From the NCBI GenBank assembly GCA_018241505.1, contig JAFEDS010000037.1:34693-98692 (forward strand): a stretch of 64,000 nt of DNA, read 5' to 3'. The position numbers and the translations under genes are program-made. Under the pieces are notes generated by a model. That model saw nothing but the letters and a program-made list of their open reading frames with translations, made no database searches and had not been told where the DNA came from. The stretch comes from Pseudomonadota bacterium (GTDB lineage: Bacteria; Pseudomonadota; Gammaproteobacteria; Steroidobacterales; Steroidobacteraceae). This document shows positions 43,862 through 52,758 of this stretch, one piece after another. Position 1 is the first letter of the stretch. Each line of letters starts with the position of its first letter.

Positions 43862-45529
43862 TCACTCCAAAGGTGGCCTCATCAGTTCCTCGCGCAAAGC
43901 TTTTCGGAGAACTTTTCCAACAGAAGACTTTGGCAGTGCCGTTCTAACGTAGACTCGCTTGGGGACTTTGTAGGGCGCAAGAGTCTGTCGGCAATGTTGA
44001 ATCAGCGTCGCCTCGTCGATCGACTCACCAGCACAGACGACGAAAAGTGCGACGCTTTCACTTGAGCTTCCGTCACGTTGGGCAGTCGCGGCGGCCTCGA
44101 GCACTCCCGGATACGTTGCGGCGGCTGCCTCGACTTCCAGCGGGTATACCTTAAACCCGGAGACGACAATTACGTCCTTGAGTCGCTCAGTCAGGTGTAC
44201 AAACCCTTGGTCATCAAAGTGGCCAGCATCGCCGGTTCGGAGCCAAGCGCCCGGCCAGAACGCTTGCGAGGTGTCCATGGGTCTTTGCCAGTAGCCGCGC
44301 ATGACTTGCGGTCCTCTAACGCAGATCTCGCCGACTTCGCCGAGCGGCAAACTCCCGCCGACTTCATCCTTGATTGCGATCTCTGTGGATGGAAGCGGAA
44401 GCCCGACTGATCCATTGAATTCCATGCCCGGAAAGTTGCTGGTAGCACCGGGAGACGCCTCGGTAAGCCCCCAGGCTTGCGTGATGGGGCAACCCGTGAC
44501 CTCGTACCAACGATTAGCCACTTGAGGTTCGGTCGCCATCCCACCACTCAATGTTATCTTGAGATGCGAAAAATCGAGCGCGTTAAAACCCAGTGCGTGG
44601 AGAAGCCCCCGGAACAATGTATTCACCCCACTCAGATATGCGATCGGATAGCGGGCAAGCTCCGCGATCACCACTGAAAAGTTTCGGGCATCGGGTATAA
44701 GAACATTGCACCATCCCAGGTGAACGAATAGGAAGAGCGATCCCGCAAGGGCAAAGATGTGATAGAGCGGCAGCAGCGTGATTAGGATCCTTTGCCCATC
44801 CGCATACGGGCGAATCAACGCGACCGACTGCAAAATATTTGCGCATAAGTTCCGATGCGTCAGCATTACACCCTTCGGAGAGCCTGTGGTCCCGCCGGTG
44901 TATTGGATTAAGGCTAAGTCGTCCGGCTCGACGCGTTCCGACTTCAGCGATGTTTCTGGGCTCGCTCGAACCGCTTGCGTCCATGGAAGGCACCGACACC
45001 GCTCCCCGCTAGGCGGCTCACTGGCAGATACCTCGCCTCCGCCGACCGTAACGATGTACCGCAGCGTGGCGCAGTTCCCAAACGCCTCGATCATGGGTCG
45101 GAGCGCATTCAACGTCACAATAACAACAGGTTGCCCGTCATTTATGAGGTGTTGAATCTCCATCGACGTATACATCGGATTGAGACACACGACTGTCATT
45201 CCTACGCGCAATGCACCGAAAATCGCGATAGGGAATTCCAGGATGTTCGGCAGCATGAGCGCGACCCGATCGCCTTTCCTGGCTCCGACGCTTTGCAACC
45301 AAGCGCCGAACGAACGCGAAAGCATCTCGAGTTGCGTGAACGAGAGCGTTTGCTCGCCCTGAATGAGCGCCGGCGAGTCGGCATAGCGCGTGCACGCCAG
45401 TTCGCACATCTCCTTGAGGGTTGACAGTTGCGACGCGTCGATCTCAGAAGGAGTCCCTCGTGGATATGATTTCAACCAAAACTTGCTGCCACGAGTTTGT
45501 GCGTTTGCACTCGGTCGATCATTCATCAT
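43862..45529 (-). CDS. fadD: Long-chain acyl-CoA synthetase (AMP-binding ligase, FadD-like)
   Basis: 555 residues. Adenylate-forming motifs: P-loop LIQYTGGTTGSPKGVMLTHRN near 222-242, A5-type motif GLTEASPG near 363, WLRTGDAGHFDDQGFV near 430-445, and LKDVIVVSGFKVYPLEVEA near 452-470, then the catalytic Lys in PKSSVGKVLRKALREEL near 537-545. It would convert fatty acids imported by FadL to acyl-CoA. Its start overlaps the upstream HDOD gene by eleven bases, with AGGAGGAGA before the ATG. Confidence 0.93.
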   Translation of the reverse strand: MMNDRPSANAQTRGSKFWLKSYPRGTPSEIDASQLSTLKEMCELACTRYADSPALIQGEQTLSFTQLEMLSRSFGAWLQSVGARKGDRVALMLPNILEFPIAIFGALRVGMTVVCLNPMYTSMEIQHLINDGQPVVIVTLNALRPMIEAFGNCATLRYIVTVGGGEVSASEPPSGERCRCLPWTQAVRASPETSLKSERVEPDDLALIQYTGGTTGSPKGVMLTHRNLCANILQSVALIRPYADGQRILITLLPLYHIFALAGSLFLFVHLGWCNVLIPDARNFSVVIAELARYPIAYLSGVNTLFRGLLHALGFNALDFSHLKITLSGGMATEPQVANRWYEVTGCPITQAWGLTEASPGATSNFPGMEFNGSVGLPLPSTEIAIKDEVGGSLPLGEVGEICVRGPQVMRGYWQRPMDTSQAFWPGAWLRTGDAGHFDDQGFVHLTERLKDVIVVSGFKVYPLEVEAAAATYPGVLEAAATAQRDGSSSESVALFVVCAGESIDEATLIQHCRQTLAPYKVPKRVYVRTALPKSSVGKVLRKALREELMRPPLE

Positions 45530-46460
45530 TGTCTCCTCCTGTGCGGATCAATTGCAGGCGCGGAACCACACCGTCGGCGCCGGGCCGATGGGCATATCGC
45601 ATACATTCGTCGTGAACCTGCAAAGCGTGTTCGCGCACCTGCAGCAGCAGTTCGCGAGACACATTCAGCTCCTTCCTCATGGTTGCCGCGGACCACTCGT
45701 CCGCTTCGATCTGCCGCGGCTCTGAATTCCGCTGTAGCAGGACTTCGCTTATTGCAATGATGCCGGAGAGCCAACGAGCGTGAGGGTCGGAGCACCGATT
45801 GGGCTCGTGGTGCGACTTGATTGCTTCGACCGCGGCAAGTGGCAACGACCAGAATTTGGCCAACTCCTCACCTTGCAGCTGGTGTGGCGCGTTATCCGTG
45901 TGAGATTCTTCGCGTTCCAAGCGAGCAAGGATGTCATCCCAGGTGTTGGGGGAGTAACTGATCTGAAGCAGGTATCCAATGTCATGAATGATAGCGACCA
46001 AGTGGGCAACCTCAGGCGCAAAAGGAGCCGATGGCAGGTTGGCCGCCATCAATTTAGCGGCATCCGCGACGGCCATACAGTGTGCCCAAAGCACGGCGAC
46101 TTCACCGGGATCAAGGCTGGGCGGCAGAGGCGGAGCCTCCGATATGAGATTCATTGCATAACGAACACCGACGCGTCTGATTGCTTCAGGAACTGTTAGG
46201 ACAATGAAGTGATCATGCGCAAAGAACACACTGTTGGATGCGCCCGTCAGCTTCGCTGCCAGAAATGGATCGGTCTGAAAGGCACGCGTCAGTGCCTCAA
46301 TGGAGGGGGTTCTTGTGCGCGGTAAGCGCCAAAGCTCCCGGGCAAACGGCGAAATGATCGGCAAATCGCGGGCGACACCCGCGTGATACTGTATTAAGAA
46401 CGACTGATATTTACTTTTTGTGTCCACGCGGCTGATCCATTGCCGATGCGCCCTGGACAT
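45519..46460 (-). CDS. HDOD-domain signalling protein
   Basis: About 313 residues from the ATG at 46460, inside the end of the sensor gene; a GTG at 46427 is an alternative. HDOD domain: LPIISPFARELWRLPRTRTPSIEALTRAF, DPFLAAKLTGASNS, EAIRRVGVRYAMNLI, then HLVAIIHDIGYLLQIS and EAIKSHHEP, so the His-Asp positions HD (IIHDIGYL) and HH (KSHHEP) are partly kept. HDOD proteins usually act as non-catalytic signal transducers. It is coupled to a PAS/GAF sensor and to fadD. Confidence 0.87.
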   Translation of the reverse strand: MSRAHRQWISRVDTKSKYQSFLIQYHAGVARDLPIISPFARELWRLPRTRTPSIEALTRAFQTDPFLAAKLTGASNSVFFAHDHFIVLTVPEAIRRVGVRYAMNLISEAPPLPPSLDPGEVAVLWAHCMAVADAAKLMAANLPSAPFAPEVAHLVAIIHDIGYLLQISYSPNTWDDILARLEREESHTDNAPHQLQGEELAKFWSLPLAAVEAIKSHHEPNRCSDPHARWLSGIIAISEVLLQRNSEPRQIEADEWSAATMRKELNVSRELLLQVREHALQVHDECMRYAHRPGADGVVPRLQLIRTGGDNDE

Positions 46461-48939
46461 CTCGCCCCAGCTGTTGATGCAGCAACTCCAGGAGCGCTTC
46501 CCAATCCGGACTATCTTGCGGGCAGTGAAGAACAACCGATTTCACTTCAATCGGTGTTGCCACAGCCGGGTCGGTCTGCTCGAGTGCTTCCTGCCACCTG
46601 GCTGAAACAATGCCATTGACACGATCACCGTCCTGGAGTGATGCAGATACCGACAGGATTACGATGAAGCATCCGGGATCTAACCGCGCAAATGTATCCA
46701 CGTTTGAGACAAGTGAATAAATGTCCTTGGCGATCTCATGATGCGTCTGCAAGTAGAGCGCGTCATTCGCCATTTGGCGCTTTATCTCTCGATATTCCCG
46801 GATCCGGATGCCAATAACGCTGAACGGCAAAGCCAGGCGCACCGCCCGGGTCGCGAGGTAATAGAGACGGTCATAAGCCATGTCACGCTCAGGCAGCCCC
46901 GTGACGTGAATTTGCTCCTTCCTCTCCTTGCGCCCCTGAACGTCGCGGACACGAGAAATGTCCAACGACAACCCGCGAAAGCGCACCATCTTCCCGTCCT
47001 CACCTCGCTCGGGTACCCAGCGCGTGTACAGCAGAAGCCGCACGCCTTCGTGGAACTGCTCCTCGTAGACGACCTCACCATCGCTTCCATGCCGGAACGT
47101 ACGGGCAACAGCTCGACGTACCTCCTCGCGATCGGCCTCTCGAATCGAGCCCATGAACTGATCATAGGTAATGCTGGTGATCGGGCTTTCGAAACCTAAG
47201 AAGCTCTTCTGGTCTCCATGAAACACAATGACCTGCTTGTCGAGCTCGTAGGTCCATTCCGCGACCCTCGCGAGCCGCCAGGTTGCCGCGAGTTTTGCCT
47301 TCAAAAGACGCTCGGCGTTGCGGTGACGCGAGATGTCCTGGACCACAATGAATACACGACCCACCCGCGTGTGCTGCGCGAGCTGCGGAATACCGTGTAG
47401 ATAGATGCATCGGAAATTCGATGTGTCGTCCGATTTGAGCCCGACCTCGCAGTGGTGCTCCTTGCCATGCGCCGTAATGTGCTCAAAAAATCGAAGAAAC
47501 TCTGCCCGATCCGGCTCGGCGATTACCGATGTAACCGCCTCGACAAACGGTTTCGGTTGCATCTCGGGTGCAATTCCGAGTATCGCCAGGGCATTCGGAG
47601 ACCACTCAGAGGTGCCGTCCGCGAGGTCTACGTCGATACTGCCACTCTGAGAAACCTGCTGTGCGTACTCAAGACTGGTTTTCTGCTGCCGGATGAAGTG
47701 CTCGGAGCGCTTGCGCTCTGAGATGTCACGCCAGTGGCTCAAACGCGCCGGCGTCCCATCATGAACCACCGAGACTGTCAAACCCTCAACGTCGATTGCT
47801 TGACCTTCAAGTGAGAGGACTCGAAACTCTCTCAAGGTCTCGACATGCGACGACTCCGCGAGCACTTCCTTCATGCGCTCCCGATCCGCGGGATCGATCA
47901 AGGCCAATACATGGGTACCGATCAAGTGTTCGGCAGTACCCGCTGCGAAGAGCTTCACTCCCGCCGGATTGATCTCGACGACTCGGCCTCCACGGTGAAC
48001 GACAACGATGTCAAAGATCGTATTAAGCAACTGCTGATACTGTTGGTAAGCACCCTGGCGCTCACGCGAAATTCGAGCGCGCTCCTCCTGAACCCGAAGC
48101 AATTCGATGCCCTCAGTGATCTCGCGTGCTACTTGCTCCCACAAGCGCGCCATCTCCGCTTCGTATGTATTACGTGCATCGCCGTGAATGACCAACACGC
48201 CCGTCAGGGTGCCGTTGCCCTGGAGAGGAATCGCAAGAAGACTAGGCCATGGGATAGCGCTGTTGATCCACGCTTTGCCTTCGCTGAAAGAGAGAACATC
48301 CTGCTCTATCTGCACGCGGCCGGTCCGGACGGCTTCAGCCGGAGGGTGTCGCCCATTCTTTCGCGCAACATCCCAACTCAGATTCAGTGATGCGAACCAA
48401 TGCGTCTCATCGGATGTTCCGGTAATGATTCGGAGGGTCTTTGGCTCGTCGCGGTCCGCGACACCGATCCAAACTCCAGCGTGAAACTGTTCGATGACTC
48501 GACAACAACTTCCAAGAAAATCATCGACGGAGTCGGAACGAGCGAGCCTATAACGGATCGCGGAGAGTATCTGGATAGTCTGGTTGGTGCGCTGAGCAGT
48601 GATTCGGCTCGTCGCCTCAGTCAGGATTCCGACAACTCCCCCGAGAGAGTCGCCACGGAACATCGGCCAAAGGCGTACATCCCAGTACGAGTCATGGAGC
48701 CGGACTGTTTCAACGCGCCGCTCGCCTTGATACGCACGGTCGATCGCCTGGACCAACTCAGGGCAGTCTGAGAACTGCTTCTGATATGGGGTCGCTTTGC
48801 CCTGCTCCCAGTCCAAATCCTGGGGGTCTTGATCGGATGTCGCCAAGAGCAACGTGCCATCACGTAGCCAGCCGAGGATGGCCAACGGTGCGCGCGACCA
48901 TTCACCGATGACGTCAGCTCTCCGAATGACAGGGTCCAT
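46411..48939 (-). CDS. Multi-PAS/GAF sensor with degenerate GGDEF domain
   Basis: 842 residues from the ATG at 48939 (MDPVIRRADVIGEW), chosen for the AGGAAG six bases upstream; starts at 48984 (ATG) and 49011 (TTG) are possible. Order: N-terminal PAS-like domain, GAF domain (ILSAIRYRLARSDSVDDFLG ... LLAIPLQGNGTLTGVLVIHG), then three PAS blocks (LLNTIFDIVVVHRGGRVVEI; LAILGIAPEMQPKPF; VAEWTYELDKQVIVFHG). The C-terminus begins VTGLPERDMAYDRLYYLATR like a GGDEF domain, but the signature is RLDPGCFIVIL, not RLGGDEFVIL, so cyclase activity is unlikely. No membrane segments. Probably a cytoplasmic signal receptor for the HDOD partner. Confidence 0.85.
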   Translation of the reverse strand: MDPVIRRADVIGEWSRAPLAILGWLRDGTLLLATSDQDPQDLDWEQGKATPYQKQFSDCPELVQAIDRAYQGERRVETVRLHDSYWDVRLWPMFRGDSLGGVVGILTEATSRITAQRTNQTIQILSAIRYRLARSDSVDDFLGSCCRVIEQFHAGVWIGVADRDEPKTLRIITGTSDETHWFASLNLSWDVARKNGRHPPAEAVRTGRVQIEQDVLSFSEGKAWINSAIPWPSLLAIPLQGNGTLTGVLVIHGDARNTYEAEMARLWEQVAREITEGIELLRVQEERARISRERQGAYQQYQQLLNTIFDIVVVHRGGRVVEINPAGVKLFAAGTAEHLIGTHVLALIDPADRERMKEVLAESSHVETLREFRVLSLEGQAIDVEGLTVSVVHDGTPARLSHWRDISERKRSEHFIRQQKTSLEYAQQVSQSGSIDVDLADGTSEWSPNALAILGIAPEMQPKPFVEAVTSVIAEPDRAEFLRFFEHITAHGKEHHCEVGLKSDDTSNFRCIYLHGIPQLAQHTRVGRVFIVVQDISRHRNAERLLKAKLAATWRLARVAEWTYELDKQVIVFHGDQKSFLGFESPITSITYDQFMGSIREADREEVRRAVARTFRHGSDGEVVYEEQFHEGVRLLLYTRWVPERGEDGKMVRFRGLSLDISRVRDVQGRKERKEQIHVTGLPERDMAYDRLYYLATRAVRLALPFSVIGIRIREYREIKRQMANDALYLQTHHEIAKDIYSLVSNVDTFARLDPGCFIVILSVSASLQDGDRVNGIVSARWQEALEQTDPAVATPIEVKSVVLHCPQDSPDWEALLELLHQQLGRDVQGASAMDQPRGHKK

Positions 48940-49067
48940 TGGTTCGCTTCCTGCGGTCTCCGCCAGGCGGTTATGCCGTTTCATACTATAGGCATACTCC
49001 GGTGAGCACAAATTTTACTCTAACAGCATGGTTCTCGAATCAGCCTGTACATAAGCACACAGATGCC

Positions 49068-49886
49068 TCAGCTTGGCTTTTGTAGGAGATATCGAACGTA
49101 CACTAACCGTCCGTCTCGCAGCATGGTGTGCAGTACGGACTTTTTGACACCGGCAAAATCGCGAAATGCCGGGCGGAATAGGGGCGGAACGTTCGCGACT
49201 ATCTGCTGCTCACGCAAGGAACTTATGCCATCGAGCGCGCGCAGAACGTGCGGAGTTATGATTCCCTGCGCAATGGTGTTCATGCCGCTGTCAGCGAGTT
49301 GCGACGCTAGCTGCGGCATAAGGTCGGCTTTACGTACATCCGCAAACGCGAAATGGCCGCCCGGTCGGAGCACGCGGAGCACTTCTCTCAGAAAACCAGA
49401 CATCGAGGGATAGGAGTGTGACGATTCAACATTCAGGACGATGCTGACGGAGTTCGAGTCGATCGGTAATACATCTGCACGGCCCTGGATCCACCTTGTC
49501 CGGGGATGGGAGAGATCGCGTTGACACCTGTCGATCGCCGCTTTGGACAAGTCGATACCGGTGTAAGAGTTCGGAGCATAGTATCGAATGATGTAGCTTC
49601 CGCCACCGCCTCGGCCTGACCCTACCTCGAGCACGTCCGCGCCGCGCATTTCGATCCCACGCAGGGTGGCGGCATAGAGTTGGATGGCATAGCGGAATGG
49701 TTCATCGGGCGGCTCCAACGCCGGACCCGGGGCACCGTCGTCATAGCCATAGTTCATGAAAAGTAGACTGTTGCCGGTATCCCTTCTTGCGAGGGTGTCA
49801 TACCAGAACTGCCACAGCGGGGTACGCCATTTCGGAACGAGCTGTGTTAACGTGAAAAATCCGCCGGCAATCAGGCTTGGTCGCAT
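49068..49886 (-). CDS. SAM-dependent class I methyltransferase
   Basis: 272 residues. Motif I DVLEVGSGRGGGGSYIIRYY near 87-106, acidic end of beta-2 in YTGIDLSKAAIDRC, motif for beta-4 SVSIVLNVESSHSYPSM near 150-166 and post-motif LRPGGHFAFADVRK. The NVESSHSYPS pattern resembles methyltransferases acting on lipids or polyketides (phthiotriol/sterol C-methyl type). AGGAG lies nine bases upstream of the ATG at 49886. It lies next to the fatty-acid cluster; substrate unknown. Confidence 0.85.
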   Translation of the reverse strand: MRPSLIAGGFFTLTQLVPKWRTPLWQFWYDTLARRDTGNSLLFMNYGYDDGAPGPALEPPDEPFRYAIQLYAATLRGIEMRGADVLEVGSGRGGGGSYIIRYYAPNSYTGIDLSKAAIDRCQRDLSHPRTRWIQGRADVLPIDSNSVSIVLNVESSHSYPSMSGFLREVLRVLRPGGHFAFADVRKADLMPQLASQLADSGMNTIAQGIITPHVLRALDGISSLREQQIVANVPPLFRPAFRDFAGVKKSVLHTMLRDGRLVYVRYLLQKPS

Positions 49887-49928
49887 ACGCAGCTACTCCT
49901 TTCGCGTGAAGTGATCCAGTTCGTCCTG

Positions 49929-50498
49929 CTAGCTTCCTTGAGGTAGGTCGAGGTGGCGCTTGGCGATTTCCTCGGGTGAAACGCGGCCAGGTATGAGAGA
50001 GCGCCCGGGGTGCGCTTGCTCGTACAACATGACAAAGGCGAGTGCCAGATCGGGCGGCAAATCGTCAAACGTGGCCGGCAGAAACGGCGCCAGCTTCGGA
50101 TCGGAACGGATGTATCTCAGGGCAGGCCGAAGGTAATCACGAACGATATCCGGTTCCGTGTAAAAATCTTCAGGGCCAAGCTGTCCCGCTGCCACCTTGG
50201 CTGCGATCCGGGAGACCCCCAAGAATCGGGCCGCTTTCGAGATGTGTTGTTCGCCGAGCTGCGGGATCTCCTTACCGCCATTTCGCAGCGAGTAGAAGTA
50301 GGACGGGCTCACGCCCAGCGCCTGCTTCGCCGTCTCTTCCATACTCAGCCCGTGATCGTTGGCGGCCGTCAGAATTAGATTCATGAGCTGCGCGCCGGGT
50401 CGCTTCAGCTCCTTTCCAGTCAGTAGCCCGAGATCACTCCGCCCGGAAGGAGGTACCGGCCGTCGGATTGCGGTTGAAGCTGGTTTTGGCTTGGACAT
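49929..50498 (-). CDS. XRE-type helix-turn-helix regulator
   Basis: 189 residues. HTH region LMNLILTAANDHGLSMEETA then KQALGVSPSYFYSLRNGGKE with the recognition helix VSPSYFYSLRNG, followed by an alpha-helical C-terminal part (DYLRPALRYIRSDPKLAPFL, ALAFVMLYEQAHP). It is divergent from the FlhD-like gene, with a 6+6 palindrome between them, and may control it. Confidence 0.78.
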   Translation of the reverse strand: MSKPKPASTAIRRPVPPSGRSDLGLLTGKELKRPGAQLMNLILTAANDHGLSMEETAKQALGVSPSYFYSLRNGGKEIPQLGEQHISKAARFLGVSRIAAKVAAGQLGPEDFYTEPDIVRDYLRPALRYIRSDPKLAPFLPATFDDLPPDLALAFVMLYEQAHPGRSLIPGRVSPEEIAKRHLDLPQGS

Positions 50499-50530
50499 AC
50501 CGCCCTTCGGGAACGCCCTTTTGTTCTGGC

Positions 50531-50548
50531 AGTATATATATTTATACT
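50531..50548. promoter_or_regulatory. AT-rich palindrome between XRE gene and flhD-like gene
   Basis: AGTATA-TATATT-TATACT (50531-50548), with further AT-rich sequence to 50570, between divergent starts at 50498 and 50599. Probable promoter-operator. Confidence 0.6.
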
Positions 50549-50598
50549 TTCAGAGTACACTATCTCCGTCGATTCCGGCCGCTCTTGAGCTGGTCCGT

Positions 50599-51228
50599 AT
50601 GCGTGAACTCCCCGAGACCGTCGACACTCAAGCACGCTTGCCGCTGTTTAGCACGGCGGCACTCTCCCCGTTGCACAACCTGAATCGCAGGTTGTTTGAA
50701 GTTTTAATCGATGAATGGAGGCGACGCAGCGATGTGACGCCGGGGATTGCGGTGTTGGGCGCCAAGCTGGCTCCCTTGAGTGACGAGTTGCTTTGGCGCC
50801 TCGCCCGCGTGCCGATCTGTTGGGTTGATGCTGAATTTCTGAGACCGGACGCGTGGAGTTCGGCCGCCCTTCGCGGGCGCGGAGATCACTCCATCACAGA
50901 GTCACCGCTTCCGCGTGGGCGCTCCCTGGAACTTGCCGGACTCACGTTTGCGCTCGCGTCGGCAACAGCCAAGGCCAGCTCCGACGCGGCCCGCATCATG
51001 TTCGGGATGCATCAGGCGGTTGCGGATGCCTTCGCTGGATTCTCGATTGAGACTGTCCATCGCCTGGGACAAACCCGCGCCCATTGGGTGCGGCCGCGGT
51101 GGCATCAGTCGCCGGAAGATTGGCAGCGTATGATCGCAACTGCGGAGCACGCCGAGTCATCCCGACTACCGCCGGTGTCAATACGCGTATTCAATCGCAT
51201 GTTGGCCGACCTCGAGCCTGCAACATGA
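50599..51228 (+). CDS. FlhD-like transcriptional regulator with N-terminal extension
   Basis: 209 residues from the ATG at 50599; upstream in-frame sequence is antisense to the divergent XRE gene. The C-terminal part, ATAKASSDAARIMFGMHQAV then ADAFAGFSIETVHRLGQT and HWVRPRWH, can be laid on FlhD (DKASAMFRLGINEEMATTLA ... LPQMVKLAETNQLVCHFRF). The N-terminal 110 residues have no counterpart in the 116-residue E. coli FlhD, but longer FlhD-like proteins exist in mobile elements. Together with the FlhC-like gene at 41859-42491 it may form a SetCD/AcaCD-type activator, though the two genes are 8 kb apart and on opposite strands. Confidence 0.55.
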   Translation: MRELPETVDTQARLPLFSTAALSPLHNLNRRLFEVLIDEWRRRSDVTPGIAVLGAKLAPLSDELLWRLARVPICWVDAEFLRPDAWSSAALRGRGDHSITESPLPRGRSLELAGLTFALASATAKASSDAARIMFGMHQAVADAFAGFSIETVHRLGQTRAHWVRPRWHQSPEDWQRMIATAEHAESSRLPPVSIRVFNRMLADLEPAT

Positions 51229-51325
51229 ATAGAGGTGCAAATTCGTCACTATTAGGGATCCGGTCCTCCAAAACGGATGTGTCAGCGTTCGACCCCATAT
51301 GGGCAAAGGAGGACGTTCATCTAAG

Positions 51326-51661
51326 ATGACTCTGCGCGGTTCCGCCGCCGAACGTTTGGCGGAGACCGACCCTCCGACGCAGCTATCTCTGCCCTTCTTT
51401 GCAATGCCGGTACTGAGCCCGAACCAGGGTGTGAATGGCGCAGCACGTTCGGCGCAGGCAGCGCCCATAAAACCTTCCGCCCGTCTTCCGTCTCTCGACC
51501 GACTTACAGTGCGCGAAGTGCTCAAAGTTGTGCCTGTCAATCGGTCGACGCTCTTTCGCTGGGTCAACAGTGGACGTTTTCCCAAGCGACACAAGGCGGG
51601 TGGCTGGCTGCGATCTGACATTGAAAAATGGCTCACCGCACACGAGGGCGAGGAGCACTGA
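51326..51661 (+). CDS. AlpA/excisionase-like DNA-binding protein
   Basis: 111 residues from the ATG at 51326; an AAAGGAGG lies 13 bases upstream and an ATG at 51299 precedes it, so the start is uncertain. The C-terminal half LTVREVLKVVPVNRSTLFRW then VNSGRFPKRHKAGGWLRSDI is an AlpA/MerR-like winged helix of the kind found in prophage and ICE regulators. The N-terminal half is low-complexity. Confidence 0.75.
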   Translation: MTLRGSAAERLAETDPPTQLSLPFFAMPVLSPNQGVNGAARSAQAAPIKPSARLPSLDRLTVREVLKVVPVNRSTLFRWVNSGRFPKRHKAGGWLRSDIEKWLTAHEGEEH

Positions 51662-51735
51662 AGAACGATAGGGACTCCCGGTCGCCGGCTCCTTCGTCCG
51701 CAGACTGGGGTCTTCTCCACCGGAGGAGTACTGAT

Positions 51736-51993
51736 GTGAGGGAAATGAAAGATCGCATCGCGATCCTGAAACGGCAGCTCAAGACGCTCCAAACCCAGCA
51801 CGTAAGATCGGAAGCCAAGCGGAAACGCGAAGAGGCGCAGCGTGCAAAGAAGGATGATACCCGCCGCAAATTGTTGGCGGGAACGGTAGTTCTCGAGAAG
51901 GTCGCGAGAGGGGAAATTCAGGAAGCACAGTTTCGAGAGTGGTTAAATGGTGTCCTTACGCAAAGAGAGGACCGAGCCCTGTTCGATTTGTGA
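51736..51993 (+). CDS. Mobilization-protein-like small coiled-coil protein
   Basis: 85 residues from a GTG at 51736 with GGAGGAG seven bases upstream; an ATG at 51745 is the alternative. A basic coiled coil (MKDRIAILKRQLKTLQTQHV ... EEAQRAKKDDTRRKLLAGTV) leads to EWLNGVLTQREDRALFDL. The KKDDTRRKLLAG...VL..V..GE ...L.REDRALFDL pattern is typical of small mobilization proteins that accompany relaxases. No relaxase gene is in the window. Confidence 0.55.
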   Translation: MREMKDRIAILKRQLKTLQTQHVRSEAKRKREEAQRAKKDDTRRKLLAGTVVLEKVARGEIQEAQFREWLNGVLTQREDRALFDL

Positions 51994-52059
51994 GCGCAAG
52001 AGCCGCCGCCCTCCCCGGCCGGCTCCACCGAGTTTCCCCAGCGTTCGACTGGTTGGCGC

Positions 52060-52377
52060 CTATTTCGACGGATCCCGCTTTGTCGAGGCGTTCATCTCCT
52101 CGCGACTTGGAAATTTGAGCGGCTCCATCCTCTTGCGCGACCCAACGCTGTATTGCTGCGCCGCTGCTTTGACGTTGACGCAATCCGGATCATCGCGGAG
52201 CTCGCCGGGATTGTTTGCACACTCACGCACCTTGGCTTCCATCAGATCGGGCTTCGCCAGGTATTCATCCACCGTGTATTTCGCCCTGGGTGGAGCCGCC
52301 TGTTGCGAGCAACCTCCTGCTGCGGTCAAGGCGGCGGCGAGAACTAGAACAATCGATCGAAGCCTGCGAGTGTCCAT
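52060..52377 (-). CDS. eexN: EexN-type entry-exclusion lipoprotein
   Basis: 105 residues. Signal with lipobox (LVLAAALTAAGGC), then TVDEYLAKPDLMEAKVRECA followed by NNPGELRDDPDCVNVKAAAQ, the EexN/KikA-like motif (C.NNPGEL.DDP.C.NA). Such lipoproteins prevent entry of a second copy of a conjugative element. Its presence supports a conjugative or mobilizable identity for this region. Confidence 0.82.
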   Translation of the reverse strand: MDTRRLRSIVLVLAAALTAAGGCSQQAAPPRAKYTVDEYLAKPDLMEAKVRECANNPGELRDDPDCVNVKAAAQQYSVGSRKRMEPLKFPSREEMNASTKRDPSK

Positions 52378-52498
52378 GGGGCGCGAACCTCCTGTGTCGC
52401 TGAGTCTCGATATTGCGCCGATTGGAGGCGCTCAGCCAGTAGCGATCTGGTTGCCGAACAGGAATGCACACTACCGGTGACGGCAGAGGGCAAGATAA

Positions 52499-52747
52499 TC
52501 AGCGGTAGTTCTTGTGTAACTTCCCTGGCCGCTCAATGATGCCCGCTCGTTTGAGAAAGGCGATTGCGAGCCCTCTGTTGCTCGCAAGCTTCTTGGCATA
52601 AGCAAGAGCCTTTTTCGATAAAACGGGCTCGCGCGGTATGAGTTTCCCTCCTTTATCTACAACTCCCCATGCTTGAAGGGTTTGTTGAGGAATCAACTTA
52701 TTCGTCGAACCCATTCGTGCCTTCGAATTGCGCACCCTTTTAGCCAT
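52499..52747 (-). CDS. Small basic hypothetical protein downstream of the S24 repressor
   Basis: 82 residues from the ATG at 52747 (MAKRVRNSKARMGSTNKLIP). Basic, helical, ending PGKLHKNYR; no family recognised. The start lies 12 bases after the repressor stop, so it is probably co-transcribed with it. Confidence 0.6.
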   Translation of the reverse strand: MAKRVRNSKARMGSTNKLIPQQTLQAWGVVDKGGKLIPREPVLSKKALAYAKKLASNRGLAIAFLKRAGIIERPGKLHKNYR

Positions 52748-52758
52748 GCATCTCTCCA

